This document shows positions 28,919 through 39,090 of a stretch of 64,000 bases of DNA, in pieces. Position 1 is the first letter of the stretch. Every line of letters starts with the position of its first letter. Under the pieces are notes generated by a model. That model ran no database searches. It had not been told where the DNA came from and saw nothing but the letters and a program-made list of their open reading frames with translations. Position numbers and translations under genes: made by a program. The stretch comes from Hyphomicrobiales bacterium (lineage in GTDB: Bacteria; Pseudomonadota; Alphaproteobacteria; Rhizobiales; Rhizobiaceae), in NCBI GenBank assembly GCA_900473045.1, contig UCKS01000010.1, positions 72,710 through 136,709 of the forward strand, read 5' to 3'.

Positions 28919-29944
28919 ATGTGCCCGAAAGATAATCATTTGCAGATACCGGATTTGTCATCCCCGTTCCGGGTTGGCCGACTCTCCTTTAGGAGCCGCG
29001 TCGTGCTTGCGCCGATGTCGGGCGTGACCGATTTGCCCTTCCGGCAACTGGCCTGGCGGTTTGGTGCCGGCCTCGTCGTGACCGAAATGGTAGCAAGCCG
29101 CGAGCTGGTCGGCAACGCATCGGAAAGCTGGTCGCGGCTGAAGAGTTCCGGCATCGATCCACACATGGTGCAGCTGGCTGGGCGCGAAGCGTACTGGATG
29201 GGCGAGGCGGCAAAGATCGCTGCCGGCAACGGCGCCGATATCATCGATATCAATATGGGCTGCCCGGCGAAGAAGGTGACCGGGGGGTATTCCGGCTCGG
29301 CCTTGATGCGCGATCCCGATCATGCGCTGTCGCTGATCGAGGCAACGGTGAAGGCGGTCGACGTGCCGGTGACGCTGAAGATGCGCCTTGGATGGGACGA
29401 AAACTCCATCAACGCGCCGCTGATCGCCAAACGGGCGCAGGACGCCGGCGTCCAGATGATCACCATTCACGGCCGCACGCGTATGCAGTTCTACAGCGGC
29501 ACCGCCGATTGGGATGCGATCCGCGCCGTGCGCGAGGTGATTTCCGTGCCGCTGGTCGCCAATGGCGATGTCGCAACGCGCGACGATGCCAACGAAATTC
29601 TCAGGCGCTCCGGCGCCGACGCGGTGATGATCGGGCGCTCCAGCCAGGGACGGCCCTGGCATGCCGGCGTGCTTGCCGGCGCGGTTCAACATCCGGACGC
29701 AGCAGAGATCGCTGAGATCGTTGCCGAACACTACGGCATGATGCTGGAATTCTACGGTGCCGATATTGGCCTTCGCCATGCGCGAAAGCATCTGGGCTGG
29801 TATCTCGGACGGTTTGCGCAGCAGCTTGCAGCGCAGGAGAAGGCGGCAATCATGACCTCGACGGACCCGGCCATCGCCCTGTCTGGTGCGGTGGCTGCCA
29901 TTGCGGCCGGACGTGGCTTCGGCGAACAAAAGGATGCGGCATGA
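28919..29944 (+). CDS. dusB: tRNA-dihydrouridine synthase B
   Basis: This 341-residue FMN enzyme reduces specific tRNA uridines to dihydrouridine. [15 protein letters not shown] binds [21 protein letters not shown] contains the catalytic Cys, and [15 protein letters not shown] and [12 protein letters not shown] complete the barrel. Placing dusB directly before ntrBC is a conserved alphaproteobacterial arrangement (nifR3-ntrB-ntrC), and its stop overlaps the ntrB start by four bases. It is divergent from ispDF, with a 243-bp spacer that holds both promoters; I saw no clear operator there. Confidence 0.96.
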   Translation: MCPKDNHLQIPDLSSPFRVGRLSFRSRVVLAPMSGVTDLPFRQLAWRFGAGLVVTEMVASRELVGNASESWSRLKSSGIDPHMVQLAGREAYWMGEAAKIAAGNGADIIDINMGCPAKKVTGGYSGSALMRDPDHALSLIEATVKAVDVPVTLKMRLGWDENSINAPLIAKRAQDAGVQMITIHGRTRMQFYSGTADWDAIRAVREVISVPLVANGDVATRDDANEILRRSGADAVMIGRSSQGRPWHAGVLAGAVQHPDAAEIAEIVAEHYGMMLEFYGADIGLRHARKHLGWYLGRFAQQLAAQEKAAIMTSTDPAIALSGAVAAIAAGRGFGEQKDAA

Positions 29945-31098
29945 CCGAGAAATTGGGCGATGACGAACGCAAGGGCGTCAATTCGCTGCCGATGGCGGTT
30001 CTGAATGCCATCCAGAATCCGGTGATCCTCGTCGATGAGAACGGTCTGGTTGCTTTCGCCAACTGGGAAGCGGAGGCATTTTTTGGTGCCAGCGCCAACT
30101 ATCTCGCCCGTCACGATATCAGCGCCTTCATTCCGTTCGGCAGTCCGCTTCTGACGTTGATCGATCAGGTCCGCGAGCGGCGTGCCGCCGTCAACGAATA
30201 CCGGGTCGATCTGAGCTCGCCGCGGCTGGGTGCCGACAAGCTTGTCGATCTCTATGTGGCGCCGGTTTTGTCCGAGCCGGGTTCCGTCGTGATCGTCTTC
30301 CAGGAGCGTTCGATGGCTGACAAGATCGACCGGCAGCTGACCCACCGGGCAGCGGCACGCTCGGTCACGGGGCTGGCCTCGATGCTTGCCCATGAGATCA
30401 AGAACCCGCTCTCGGGCATTCGTGGTGCAGCTCAGTTGCTGGAAACATCCGTCAACGACGAGGACAGGGCGCTGACAAGGCTGATTTGCGACGAGACGGA
30501 CCGGATCGTGTCGCTCGTTGATCGTATGGAAGTGTTTTCCGACGAGCGGCCGGTTGACCGTCATCCGGTGAATATTCACTCGGTACTCGACCATGTGAAG
30601 GCCATTGCCAAGGCCGGCTTTGCCCGGAGAATTCGCATCACCGAGAATTACGACCCCTCGCTGCCGCCGGTCTACGCCAATCGTGATCAGTTGATCCAGG
30701 TGTTTCTCAACCTGATCAAGAATGCGGCGGAAGCGGTTGCCGACAAGTCGGACGGCGAGATCATGCTGACGACGGCTTACAGGCCGGGTATACGCCTGTC
30801 GGTTGCCGGAACGCGGGAGAAGATTTCGCTGCCGCTCGAATTCTGCGTTCATGACAACGGACCGGGCGTGCCTTCCGATCTGGTGCCGCACCTGTTTGAT
30901 CCGTTCATCACCACCAAGACCAACGGGTCCGGCCTCGGCCTTGCCCTGGTTGCCAAGATCATCGGCGGCCATGGTGGCATCGTCGAATGCGATAGTCAGT
31001 CGAGCCGCACGACCTTTCGCGTTCTGATGCCAGCCTCCAAAGGGCCGACGGCGGAAGACAGCGAGCCTCTGACCATTATAAAAGGACAATCCCGATGA
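29941..31098 (+). CDS. ntrB: Nitrogen regulation sensor histidine kinase NtrB
   Basis: NtrB (GlnL) is a cytoplasmic, soluble kinase that phosphorylates NtrC when nitrogen is scarce, under PII control. The 385-residue protein has a PAS domain (about residues 15-120, from [20 protein letters not shown]) with no transmembrane segment, the H-box [19 protein letters not shown] and the ATP-binding boxes [20 protein letters not shown] and [18 protein letters not shown]. It starts within the dusB stop (ATGA overlap) and its own stop overlaps ntrC (ATGA), so the three are translationally coupled. Confidence 0.97.
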   Translation: MTEKLGDDERKGVNSLPMAVLNAIQNPVILVDENGLVAFANWEAEAFFGASANYLARHDISAFIPFGSPLLTLIDQVRERRAAVNEYRVDLSSPRLGADKLVDLYVAPVLSEPGSVVIVFQERSMADKIDRQLTHRAAARSVTGLASMLAHEIKNPLSGIRGAAQLLETSVNDEDRALTRLICDETDRIVSLVDRMEVFSDERPVDRHPVNIHSVLDHVKAIAKAGFARRIRITENYDPSLPPVYANRDQLIQVFLNLIKNAAEAVADKSDGEIMLTTAYRPGIRLSVAGTREKISLPLEFCVHDNGPGVPSDLVPHLFDPFITTKTNGSGLGLALVAKIIGGHGGIVECDSQSSRTTFRVLMPASKGPTAEDSEPLTIIKGQSR

Positions 31099-32549
31099 CT
31101 GGCGCCACCATTCTCGTCGCTGACGACGACGCTGCCATCCGTACCGTTCTCAATCAGGCGCTCAGCCGCGCCGGTTACGACGTCCGCATCACCTCGAATG
31201 CAGCGACGTTGTGGCGGTGGATTTCGGCGGGCGATGGCGATCTTGTCGTCACCGACGTGGTCATGCCCGACGAAAACGCCTTCGATCTTTTGCCGCGCAT
31301 CAAGAAGGCGCGGCCGGATCTGCCGGTGCTGGTGATGAGCGCCCAGAACACTTTCATGACCGCGATCAAGGCCTCCGAAAAGGGGGCCTATGATTACCTG
31401 CCGAAACCCTTCGACCTGACGGAGTTGATCGCCATCATCGGCAGGGCTTTGGCCGAGCCGAAGCGCAAGCCGCAAAAGCTGGAAGACGATCCGCAGGATG
31501 GCATGCCCCTGGTCGGCCGCTCGGCCGCCATGCAGGAAATCTACCGCGTTCTTGCCCGTTTGATGCAGACCGACCTGACATTGATGATCACCGGCGAATC
31601 CGGCACGGGCAAGGAACTGGTCGCAAAGGCACTGCATGACTACGGCAAGCGCCGCAACGGCCCCTTTGTTGCGATCAACATGGCGGCAATCCCGCGTGAC
31701 CTGATCGAATCGGAATTGTTCGGCCACGAGAAGGGCGCCTTTACCGGCGCGCAGAGCCGCTCGACTGGCCGCTTCGAACAGGCCGAAGGCGGCACGCTGT
31801 TTCTCGACGAAATCGGCGACATGCCGATGGATGCGCAGACGCGTCTGCTGCGCGTGCTGCAGCAGGGTGAATATACCACCGTTGGTGGCCGCACGCCGAT
31901 CCGCTCCGATGTCCGCATCGTTGCTGCCACCAACAAGGATCTGAAGCAGTCGATCAACCAGGGTCTGTTCCGCGAGGATCTCTACTACCGCCTGAACGTC
32001 GTGCCGCTGCGGCTGCCGCCGCTGCGCGATCGCGCCGAGGATATTCCCGATCTCGTCCGCCACTTCGTTCAGCAGGCCGAAAAGGAGGGCCTCGACGTCA
32101 AGCGTTTCGATCAGGAGGCGCTCGAGCTGATGAAGGCGCATCCGTGGCCGGGCAACGTCCGCGAGCTCGAAAACGTCGTGCGCCGCCTGACCGCGCTTTA
32201 TCCACAGGACGTCATCACCCGGGAAATCATCGAAAGCGAATTGCGCTCGGACATTCCCGACAGTCCGATCGAGAAGGCATCGAGCCGCTCCGGGTCGATG
32301 TCGATTTCGCAGGCTGTGGAAGAAAACATGCGGCAATATTTCGCCGGCTTCGGCGAGGGGCTGCCGCCAGCCGGCCTTTATGATCGTGTGCTGGCCGAAA
32401 TGGAATATCCTCTGATCCTGGCTGCCTTGACGGCAACGCGTGGCAACCAGATCAAGGCGGCCGACCTGCTTGGCCTCAACCGGAACACTTTGCGCAAGAA
32501 AATTCGCGAGCTTGGGGTTTCGGTTTATCGCAGCTCCCGCAGCGCTTGA
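31095..32549 (+). CDS. ntrC: Nitrogen regulation response regulator NtrC
   Basis: NtrC (GlnG) activates sigma-54 promoters of nitrogen-assimilation genes when phosphorylated. The 484-residue protein has a receiver domain with the phospho-acceptor at D54 ([10 protein letters not shown]), an AAA+ domain with Walker A GESGTGKE (about 167-174), the sigma-54 contact loop GAFTGA (about 214-219), Walker [14 protein letters not shown], and a C-terminal Fis-like helix-turn-helix ([23 protein letters not shown] by landmarks). All features of an active enhancer-binding protein are present. Confidence 0.98.
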   Translation: MTGATILVADDDAAIRTVLNQALSRAGYDVRITSNAATLWRWISAGDGDLVVTDVVMPDENAFDLLPRIKKARPDLPVLVMSAQNTFMTAIKASEKGAYDYLPKPFDLTELIAIIGRALAEPKRKPQKLEDDPQDGMPLVGRSAAMQEIYRVLARLMQTDLTLMITGESGTGKELVAKALHDYGKRRNGPFVAINMAAIPRDLIESELFGHEKGAFTGAQSRSTGRFEQAEGGTLFLDEIGDMPMDAQTRLLRVLQQGEYTTVGGRTPIRSDVRIVAATNKDLKQSINQGLFREDLYYRLNVVPLRLPPLRDRAEDIPDLVRHFVQQAEKEGLDVKRFDQEALELMKAHPWPGNVRELENVVRRLTALYPQDVITREIIESELRSDIPDSPIEKASSRSGSMSISQAVEENMRQYFAGFGEGLPPAGLYDRVLAEMEYPLILAALTATRGNQIKAADLLGLNRNTLRKKIRELGVSVYRSSRSA

Positions 32550-32648
32550 CTTGGTACCCATAAGCGTTGCATTTTCGCCACAATATGTTGCTTAGAAAGC
32601 ACACGGGTGACGGCTGAGTCTTTCCGCTCGTCATCCGCCGGATCTGGC

Positions 32649-32672
32649 CTCTTTGCCTTTGCAGGCAAAGAG
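32649..32672 (+). promoter_or_regulatory. Perfect hairpin between ntrC and ntrY
   Basis: CTCTTTGCCT (32649-32658) and AGGCAAAGAG (32663-32672) form a perfect 10-bp stem around a TTGC tetraloop, 100 bp after ntrC and 96 bp before ntrY. No U-tract follows. It could be a weak terminator, an mRNA end-stabiliser or an operator. The rest of the 218-bp spacer shows no clear promoter consensus. Confidence 0.5.
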
Positions 32673-32767
32673 TCGATCGGGTCATGGCGGTCATTTCTTG
32701 ACCACGGCGCGTAATATGCCCGCTGCTTTCCGATGGAAGGCGAAGCGGGACGGGGGATGCATTTTTG

Positions 32768-35041
32768 ATGGCCGAAGGGCTGATTGCGCCACTGGCGAAA
32801 GAAGAAGTTGCCGTGATCGGCCATGACCGGCGCGCAACTTTCGCGTTGCCGGGCCTGTTGCTGGCAACGGGCGCGTTGATCTGTGCGATCGTCTCGCTGC
32901 TGATTCTTCTCGGACTCACACCTATCAAGCCGGAAACCAACATCATCATCGGCTCGGCGGCGATCAACGCGCTGTTCGTACTCGGGCTGCTGTTTCTGAT
33001 CGGCAGGGAGATTGTCCGCCTGTTGAAGGCGCGCAACCGGGGAAGGGCGGCGGCTCGTCTGCACGTGCGCATCGTCGCGTTGTTTTCGATCGTCGCGATC
33101 ACGCCCGCCATTCTGGTGGCGATCTTTGCCAGCATTACGCTTGATGTCGGGCTCGATCGCTGGTTTTCGCTGCGCACCCAGTCGATCGTCAGCTCTTCGC
33201 TGGATGTGGCGCAGGCCTATGTGCTGGAGAATGCCAGCTACCTGCAGGGCCAGACTGTTTCGATGGCCAATGACCTGGAACGCAATCGCCAGCTCTACAG
33301 CCTCGACCGCACCGGCTTCATCGAGCTGATGACGCGGCAGGCCCGCGGACGCGGCATGCTCGGCGCCTTTCTGGTGCGTGGTGACGGTTCACCGATCCTT
33401 CAGGCCAATATTCCGACCGAGCGGCCGCTGCCGGCCATTCCCAGGGACGCGCTGATGAGCACGGTCTCCGGCCAGCCGACGCTTATTCCGCCTGGCGTGA
33501 CCAATCTCGTTGGCGCGATCATCCCGATCGACAATATCGAGGGCGCCTATCTCTACACCGTGCGCAGCGTCGACCCGAAGGTCATGCGTTCGATGCGGCT
33601 GATGGAGGAAAATACCGCTGAATACAAAAACCTGGAGGCAGGCCGAACATCGCTGCAAGTGGCCTTCGGGGTGCTGTATCTCGGTTTTGCGCTGATCGTC
33701 CTTCTGGCTGCAATCTGGACGGCTATCGCGGTCGCCGACCGGATCGTCCGGCCAATCCGGCTTCTGATCGGCGCAGCCGATAGCGTCGCGAGCGGCAATC
33801 TGAATGTCATCGTGCCCGTTCATGCGGTGGATGGCGATGTCGGCAGCCTATCGCGCACCTTCAACAAGATGATCGCCGAAATCCGCACGCAACGCGACCA
33901 GATCCTTGAGGCGAAGGACGAGATGGACGACCGCCGCCGCTTCATCGAGGCGGTGCTTTCCGGCGTGACGGCGGCCGTAATCGGTGTCGAGGACGACCGG
34001 CGCATCACCATCGCCAATCCGTCGTCGGAGCATTTCCTGTCGCGCACGACGCTGCAACTGATCGGCGAAAGGCTTGAAGATGTGGCGCCCGAGATCGAGC
34101 AGGTTCTCAACGAGGCCGCCAGCCGTCACCGCAATGACTACCGCAAGCAGATCAACATCATGCGCGCCGGCACGGAGCGGACGCTGAATGTTCAGGTGAC
34201 GCGCGAGGAATCGCACGACGCCAAGGATTCCTATGTCATCACCATCGATGATATTACCGACCTCGTCATCGCCCAGCGCTCAACGGCCTGGGCCGATGTC
34301 GCCCGGCGTATCGCCCATGAAATCAAGAACCCGTTGACGCCGATCCAGCTGTCGGCCGAGCGCCTTAAGCGCCGGTACGGCAAGCAGATCAATCAGGACG
34401 ATCGCGCGGTGTTCGACCAGTGTACCGATACGATCGTTCGCCAGGTCGAGGATATCGGCCGTATGGTCGACGAGTTCTCCGGTTTCGCCCGCATGCCGAA
34501 GCCGACCAAGGAAAAGGCCGATCTGCGCAATATCCTCAAGGATGCGATCTTCCTGCGCGAGATGGGCAATACCCATGTGACATTCATTCGCGACCTCGGC
34601 GAGGAACCGCTCGACGGTACGTTCGACAGCCGCATGCTGGGGCAAGCCTTCGGCAACATCATCAAGAACGCGGTCGAGGCGATCGAAGCCCTGCCGGCGG
34701 ATGCCGTTCGCGGCGATCGCAAGGTGATGGTGCGGTCGAGATTGAATGAAACGAGCGGCCAGTACGTCATCGATATCATCGACAACGGCCGGGGACTGCC
34801 GACCGAAAATCGCCATCGTATTCTCGAGCCCTATATGACCATGCGCGAAAAGGGCACCGGCCTTGGTCTCGCGATCGTCAAGAAGATCATCGAGGACCAC
34901 GGTGGACAGTTGGAACTGCATGACGCCCCGGCCGATTTCGATCGTGGCCAGGGCGCGATGATTCGCATTATTTTGCCGCCTGCTGGACAAAGCAGTGGCA
35001 CCGAAGACAGACAAGACAAGGATACTTCCTATGGCCGCTGA
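32768..35041 (+). CDS. ntrY: Nitrogen-related sensor histidine kinase NtrY
   Basis: NtrY is the membrane-bound kinase paired with NtrX; in alphaproteobacteria the pair responds to nitrogen and redox signals and affects respiration and envelope genes. The 757-residue protein has about four N-terminal transmembrane helices with a periplasmic sensor domain (roughly residues 110-290), then a HAMP segment (VADRIVRPIRLLIGAADSVASGNL region), a PAS domain (RRFIEAVLSGVTAAVIGVEDD region), the H-box [24 protein letters not shown] and the ATPase boxes ending GTGLGLAIVKKIIEDHGG. I use the ATG at 32768, one codon inside a TTG. It overlaps ntrX by 11 bp. Confidence 0.97.
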   Translation: MAEGLIAPLAKEEVAVIGHDRRATFALPGLLLATGALICAIVSLLILLGLTPIKPETNIIIGSAAINALFVLGLLFLIGREIVRLLKARNRGRAAARLHVRIVALFSIVAITPAILVAIFASITLDVGLDRWFSLRTQSIVSSSLDVAQAYVLENASYLQGQTVSMANDLERNRQLYSLDRTGFIELMTRQARGRGMLGAFLVRGDGSPILQANIPTERPLPAIPRDALMSTVSGQPTLIPPGVTNLVGAIIPIDNIEGAYLYTVRSVDPKVMRSMRLMEENTAEYKNLEAGRTSLQVAFGVLYLGFALIVLLAAIWTAIAVADRIVRPIRLLIGAADSVASGNLNVIVPVHAVDGDVGSLSRTFNKMIAEIRTQRDQILEAKDEMDDRRRFIEAVLSGVTAAVIGVEDDRRITIANPSSEHFLSRTTLQLIGERLEDVAPEIEQVLNEAASRHRNDYRKQINIMRAGTERTLNVQVTREESHDAKDSYVITIDDITDLVIAQRSTAWADVARRIAHEIKNPLTPIQLSAERLKRRYGKQINQDDRAVFDQCTDTIVRQVEDIGRMVDEFSGFARMPKPTKEKADLRNILKDAIFLREMGNTHVTFIRDLGEEPLDGTFDSRMLGQAFGNIIKNAVEAIEALPADAVRGDRKVMVRSRLNETSGQYVIDIIDNGRGLPTENRHRILEPYMTMREKGTGLGLAIVKKIIEDHGGQLELHDAPADFDRGQGAMIRIILPPAGQSSGTEDRQDKDTSYGR

Positions 35042-36395
35042 CATTCTGGTTGTGGACGACGAAGAAGACATTCGCGAAATCGTCTCCGGTATCCTGTCCG
35101 ACGAGGGGCATGAAACCCGCACCGCGTTCGATAGCGACAGCGCGCTTGCCGCCATCAGCGATCGTGTGCCGCGTCTCGTCTTCCTCGATATCTGGATGCA
35201 GGGCAGCCGGCTCGATGGTTTGGCGCTGCTCGACGAAATCAAGAGCCGCTATCCGGACCTTCCGGTGGTGATGATTTCCGGGCACGGCAATATCGAGACC
35301 GCCGTGTCGGCGATCCGGCGCGGTGCCTACGACTTCATCGAAAAGCCTTTCAAGGCAGACCGTCTGATTCTCATTGCCGAACGGGCGCTGGAAAATTCCA
35401 AGCTGAAGAAGGAAGTGTCCGAGCTGAAGAAGCGCTCGGGCGATCCTGTCGAGCTGATTGGAACCTCGGTGGCCGTGTCGCAGCTGCGCCAGACCATCGA
35501 AAAGGTTGCGCCGACCAACAGCCGCATCATGATCCACGGCCCGTCCGGTTCCGGCAAGGAACTGGTTGCCCGGATGATCCACCGCAAGTCCTCGCGGGCA
35601 GGCGGACCCTTCGTGGCGCTGAATGCGGCGGCGATCACCCCCGATCGCATGGAAATGGCATTGTTTGGAACCGAGGGAACGCCGGGCCAGCCGCGCAAGA
35701 CCGGTGCGCTGGAAGAGGCCCATGGCGGCATTCTCTATCTCGATGAAGTCGGCGAAATGCCGCGCGAGACGCAGAACAAGATCCTGCGCGTTCTGGTCGA
35801 CCAGCAGTTCGAGCGGGTCGGTGGCTCCAAGCGCGTCAAGGTCGATGTCCGCATCATTTCCTCGACCGCCTACAATCTCGAAAGCCAGATTGCCGAAGGT
35901 GCGTTTCGCGAGGATCTTTACCACCGCCTGGCCGTCATCCCCGTGCGTGTGCCGCCGCTGGCGGAACGGCGCGAGGATATTCCGTTCCTGGTCGATATGT
36001 TCATGCGCCAGATCAGCGAGCAGGCGGGCATTCGCACCCGCAAGATCGGTGACGACGCGTTGGCCGTGCTGCAATCGCATGGCTGGCCGGGCAATATCCG
36101 GCAATTGCGCAACAATATCGAGCGGCTGATGATTCTCGCCCGCAGCGATGGTCCGGATACGGCGATCTCGGCCGACATGCTGCCGAGCGAGGTTGGCGAC
36201 AGCCTGCCGAAGATTTCGACGCAAGGGGACCATCACATCATGACGCTGCCTCTGCGTGAAGCGCGCGAAATGTTCGAAAGGGACTACCTGATCGCGCAGA
36301 TCAATCGTTTCGGCGGCAATATTTCCCGCACGGCCGAGTTTGTTGGCATGGAGCGCTCGGCGCTGCATCGCAAGCTGAAGTCGCTTGGCGTCTAA
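35031..36395 (+). CDS. ntrX: Nitrogen assimilation response regulator NtrX
   Basis: This 454-residue regulator has a receiver domain (VVDDEEDIRE, phospho-acceptor D53 in FLDIWMQ), an AAA+ domain with Walker A GPSGSGKE (about 170-177) and Walker B GGILYLDEVGEMP, and a Fis-type C-terminal helix-turn-helix. Unlike NtrC, the sigma-54 contact loop GAFTGA is missing: where it should be, the sequence reads LFGTEGTPGQPRKTGALEE. NtrX in many alphaproteobacteria shares this loss and can act without sigma-54. The ATG at 35031 overlaps the ntrY 3' end by 11 bp, so the pair is coupled. Confidence 0.97.
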   Translation: MAADILVVDDEEDIREIVSGILSDEGHETRTAFDSDSALAAISDRVPRLVFLDIWMQGSRLDGLALLDEIKSRYPDLPVVMISGHGNIETAVSAIRRGAYDFIEKPFKADRLILIAERALENSKLKKEVSELKKRSGDPVELIGTSVAVSQLRQTIEKVAPTNSRIMIHGPSGSGKELVARMIHRKSSRAGGPFVALNAAAITPDRMEMALFGTEGTPGQPRKTGALEEAHGGILYLDEVGEMPRETQNKILRVLVDQQFERVGGSKRVKVDVRIISSTAYNLESQIAEGAFREDLYHRLAVIPVRVPPLAERREDIPFLVDMFMRQISEQAGIRTRKIGDDALAVLQSHGWPGNIRQLRNNIERLMILARSDGPDTAISADMLPSEVGDSLPKISTQGDHHIMTLPLREAREMFERDYLIAQINRFGGNISRTAEFVGMERSALHRKLKSLGV

Positions 36396-36428
36396 ACCGT
36401 AGTTCTATCCTTCTCAGACAGGTCGTCC

Positions 36429-37292
36429 ATGTCGCGCATTGCCTATGTCAACGGTGCCTATCAGCGCCATACCGAAGCTGCCGTTCATATCGAGGATCGC
36501 GGCTTTCAGCTCGCCGACGGCGTTTATGAAGTCTGCGAGATCCGCCACGGTTTCATCGTCGATCTGACCCGCCACCTCGACCGGCTGGACCGGTCCCTGA
36601 GCGAGTTGCGCATGGCCTGGCCGATGACGCGGGCAGCGCTCATTCTCGTCATTCGCGAGGTCGTGCGCCGAAACCGGGTGAGGAACGGCATGTTCTATCT
36701 GCAGGTGACGCGGGGTGCGGCACGGCGCGACCATGTCTTTCCGGCAGCCGATACGCCGTCGACCATCGTAGTGACGGCCAAGCGTACTGACTCGGCGGTG
36801 ATCGCGAGGAAAAACGCCACGGGCATCAGCGCCATCACCGTTCCGGAGAACCGCTGGCACCGCGTCGACATCAAGTCTGTCGGGTTGCTGCCGAATGTGC
36901 TGGCGCGCCAGGCCGCCAAGGAACAGGGCGCCCAGGAGGCGATCTTTGTCGATGCGGACGGCACGGTGAAGGAAGGAGCGGCGACCAATGTCTGGATCGT
37001 CGACAAGCAAGGCCGTCTGCGGACCCGTCATGCGGACCACGGCATCCTGCGCGGTATTACGCGGACGACGCTGAAGGATGTTACCGCTGCGCTCGGGCTG
37101 GAAATTATCGAAGAGGCTTTTTCTATCGAGGACATGCTGGAGGCACGCGAAGTCTTCATCACGGCAGCCACAAGTATCTGTTTTCCCGTCGTTGCCATTA
37201 ACGGTAAACCTATCGCCAACGGCCATCCGGGCAGCGTGTCACAGAAAATTCGTGAAGCCTTTTTCGACATTGCGGAAAAGACCGCGATTTGA
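36429..37292 (+). CDS. dat: D-amino-acid transaminase-like aminotransferase (class IV)
   Basis: This 287-residue PLP enzyme is a class IV aminotransferase close to bacterial D-alanine aminotransferase (EC 2.6.1.21). HIEDRGFQLADGVYEV is the family N-terminal motif, RVDIKSVGLLPNVLARQAA carries the PLP Lys, EAIFVDADGTVKEGAATNVWIV is the cofactor cup, and TAATSICFPVVAINGKPI is the conserved C-terminal loop. In rhizobia it is a regular gene between ntrX and hfq. It would interconvert D-alanine and D-glutamate for peptidoglycan; branched-chain or aminodeoxychorismate activity cannot be excluded by eye. Confidence 0.9.
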   Translation: MSRIAYVNGAYQRHTEAAVHIEDRGFQLADGVYEVCEIRHGFIVDLTRHLDRLDRSLSELRMAWPMTRAALILVIREVVRRNRVRNGMFYLQVTRGAARRDHVFPAADTPSTIVVTAKRTDSAVIARKNATGISAITVPENRWHRVDIKSVGLLPNVLARQAAKEQGAQEAIFVDADGTVKEGAATNVWIVDKQGRLRTRHADHGILRGITRTTLKDVTAALGLEIIEEAFSIEDMLEAREVFITAATSICFPVVAINGKPIANGHPGSVSQKIREAFFDIAEKTAI

Positions 37293-37402
37293 TACCAAAT
37301 CCGGGGGGACGCTTTAAAGACGGGTTTTTTCAGCGTTCGGGCTATTCAGATCGTATAATCAACCGGTTAAATCGGACCGGACAATAAGAAAGAAGCGGCG
37401 CT

Positions 37403-37645
37403 ATGGCGGAACGTTCTCAGAACTTGCAGGATCTATTTCTCAACACGGTCCGCAAGCAGAAGATATCTCTGACAATTTTTCTTATCAATGGTGTGAAACT
37501 GACGGGCGTTGTCACGTCTTTTGACAACTTCTGTGTGCTTTTGCGGCGTGACGGGCATTCCCAGCTCGTATACAAGCACGCAATCTCGACAATCATGCCG
37601 GGCCAGCCGATGCAGATGTTCGAGAGCGAAGAATCCGCATCCTGA
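37403..37645 (+). CDS. hfq: RNA-binding protein Hfq
   Basis: This 80-residue Sm-like hexameric RNA chaperone is 80 residues long, typical of Rhizobium. The Sm1 region [36 protein letters not shown] (landmarks) and the Sm2 motif YKHAIST are intact, with the proximal-face Gln/Phe and Lys positions in place. AGAAAG precedes the ATG. A TATAAT-like -10 element at 37354-37359 lies 44 bp upstream of the ATG; the matching -35 is weak. The hfq-hflX order is conserved from alpha- to gammaproteobacteria. Confidence 0.98.
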   Translation: MAERSQNLQDLFLNTVRKQKISLTIFLINGVKLTGVVTSFDNFCVLLRRDGHSQLVYKHAISTIMPGQPMQMFESEESAS

Positions 37646-37723
37646 CGGGATACAAGACACATTACCAAACGTGATACAAAATCGGCGTCGATCATCCCGG
37701 AGCTTGAAAAGCTGCGTGATGAT

Positions 37724-39049
37724 ATGCGCGCTGTCGTCATCGTCCCGGTCCTGAAAAAGACCGGCAGACAGAATGCAGAGATCATTGCCGCGACCTCGAC
37801 GCGCAGCGACGAAAGCCGGCTGGAAGAGACGATCGGGCTCGCGCTCGCCATCGATCTTGAAGTCGTGCACGGCATGATCGTGCCCGTCGCCCAGCCGAAG
37901 CCGGGCACCTTGCTCGGCAACGGCAAGATCGAGGAGATCGGCCACCTGCTCAGCGAGCACAATGCCGGGCTCGTCATCATCGATCATCCGCTGACTCCGG
38001 TTCAGCAGCGCAATCTCGAAAAGGAATGGAACTGCAAGGTCATCGACCGGACCGGTCTCATCCTGGAAATCTTCGGCCGCCGCGCTTCCACCAAGGAAGG
38101 CACGCTGCAGGTCGAGCTTGCGCATCTGAATTATCAGAAAGGCCGTCTGGTGCGCAGCTGGACCCACCTGGAACGCCAGCGCGGTGGTGCGGGCTTCATG
38201 GGTGGTCCGGGTGAAACCCAGATCGAAGCCGACCGCCGGCTGTTGCAGGAAAAGATCGTCAAGCTTGAGAAGGAGCTGGAGCAGGTGCGCCGTACCCGTC
38301 AGCTTCACCGCGCCAAGCGCAAGAAGGTGCCGCATCCGATCGTGGCGCTGGTTGGCTATACCAATGCCGGTAAATCCACCTTGTTCAACCGCATCACCGG
38401 CGCCGGCGTTCTCGCCGAAGACATGCTGTTTGCCACACTCGACCCGACGCTGCGCCGGATGAAGCTGCCGCATGGCCGCATGGTCATGCTGTCGGACACC
38501 GTCGGCTTCATCTCCGACCTGCCCACCCATCTGGTCGCCGCCTTTCGCGCAACGCTGGAAGAGGTGCTAGAAGCCGACCTGATCCTGCATGTGCGCGATC
38601 TCGCCGATCCGGACAATCAGGTCCAATCGCAGGATGTCGTGCGTATTCTCGACGATCTCGGCATCGACGAGAAGGCGCGCTCAGAACGCATCATCGAGAT
38701 TTGGAACAAGATCGACCTGCTGGATGCCGACGCGCATGAAAGCCTTGTGCAGAAAGCCGAAAACAGCGAAAACACGGTTGCTGTTTCCGCCGTCACCGGC
38801 GAAGGCGTCGATCATCTTCTCGACGAGATCAACAAGCGCCTGTCCGGCGTCCTGATGGAATGCAATGTCGTCCTGCCGGCCAACAAGCTGCAACTGCTGT
38901 CGTGGGTCTATGAACACACGATGGTCGATGGGCGGGAAGACTTGGAAGACGGTTCCGTCAGCCTTGATCTGCGCATGACGCCAAGCGAATCGGAAGAGCT
39001 GGATCGTCGTCTCGGAAATGGCCCGAAGGCTGCAGCGCAGGACTGGTAG
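37724..39049 (+). CDS. hflX: GTPase HflX
   Basis: HflX is a ribosome-binding GTPase that splits stalled 70S ribosomes under stress. From the first ATG (37724) the protein has 441 residues: an N-terminal HflX domain (GGRGPGETQIE-type motif present as GGPGETQIEADRR), a coiled region, and the G domain with G1 GYTNAGKSTL, G3 DTVGF and G4 NKID. The true N-terminus is probably longer: codons upstream of 37724 remain open and protein-like (KRDTKSASIIPELEKLRDD) back to a TGA at about 37646, with no ATG, GTG or TTG. A non-standard ATT at 37661 is the only candidate start in that stretch. It lies 78 bp after hfq. Confidence 0.95.
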   Translation: MRAVVIVPVLKKTGRQNAEIIAATSTRSDESRLEETIGLALAIDLEVVHGMIVPVAQPKPGTLLGNGKIEEIGHLLSEHNAGLVIIDHPLTPVQQRNLEKEWNCKVIDRTGLILEIFGRRASTKEGTLQVELAHLNYQKGRLVRSWTHLERQRGGAGFMGGPGETQIEADRRLLQEKIVKLEKELEQVRRTRQLHRAKRKKVPHPIVALVGYTNAGKSTLFNRITGAGVLAEDMLFATLDPTLRRMKLPHGRMVMLSDTVGFISDLPTHLVAAFRATLEEVLEADLILHVRDLADPDNQVQSQDVVRILDDLGIDEKARSERIIEIWNKIDLLDADAHESLVQKAENSENTVAVSAVTGEGVDHLLDEINKRLSGVLMECNVVLPANKLQLLSWVYEHTMVDGREDLEDGSVSLDLRMTPSESEELDRRLGNGPKAAAQDW

Positions 39050-39090
39050 GTTATACTCGACTGGTTGCGCGTTACCGGAATCGAGGCGGA

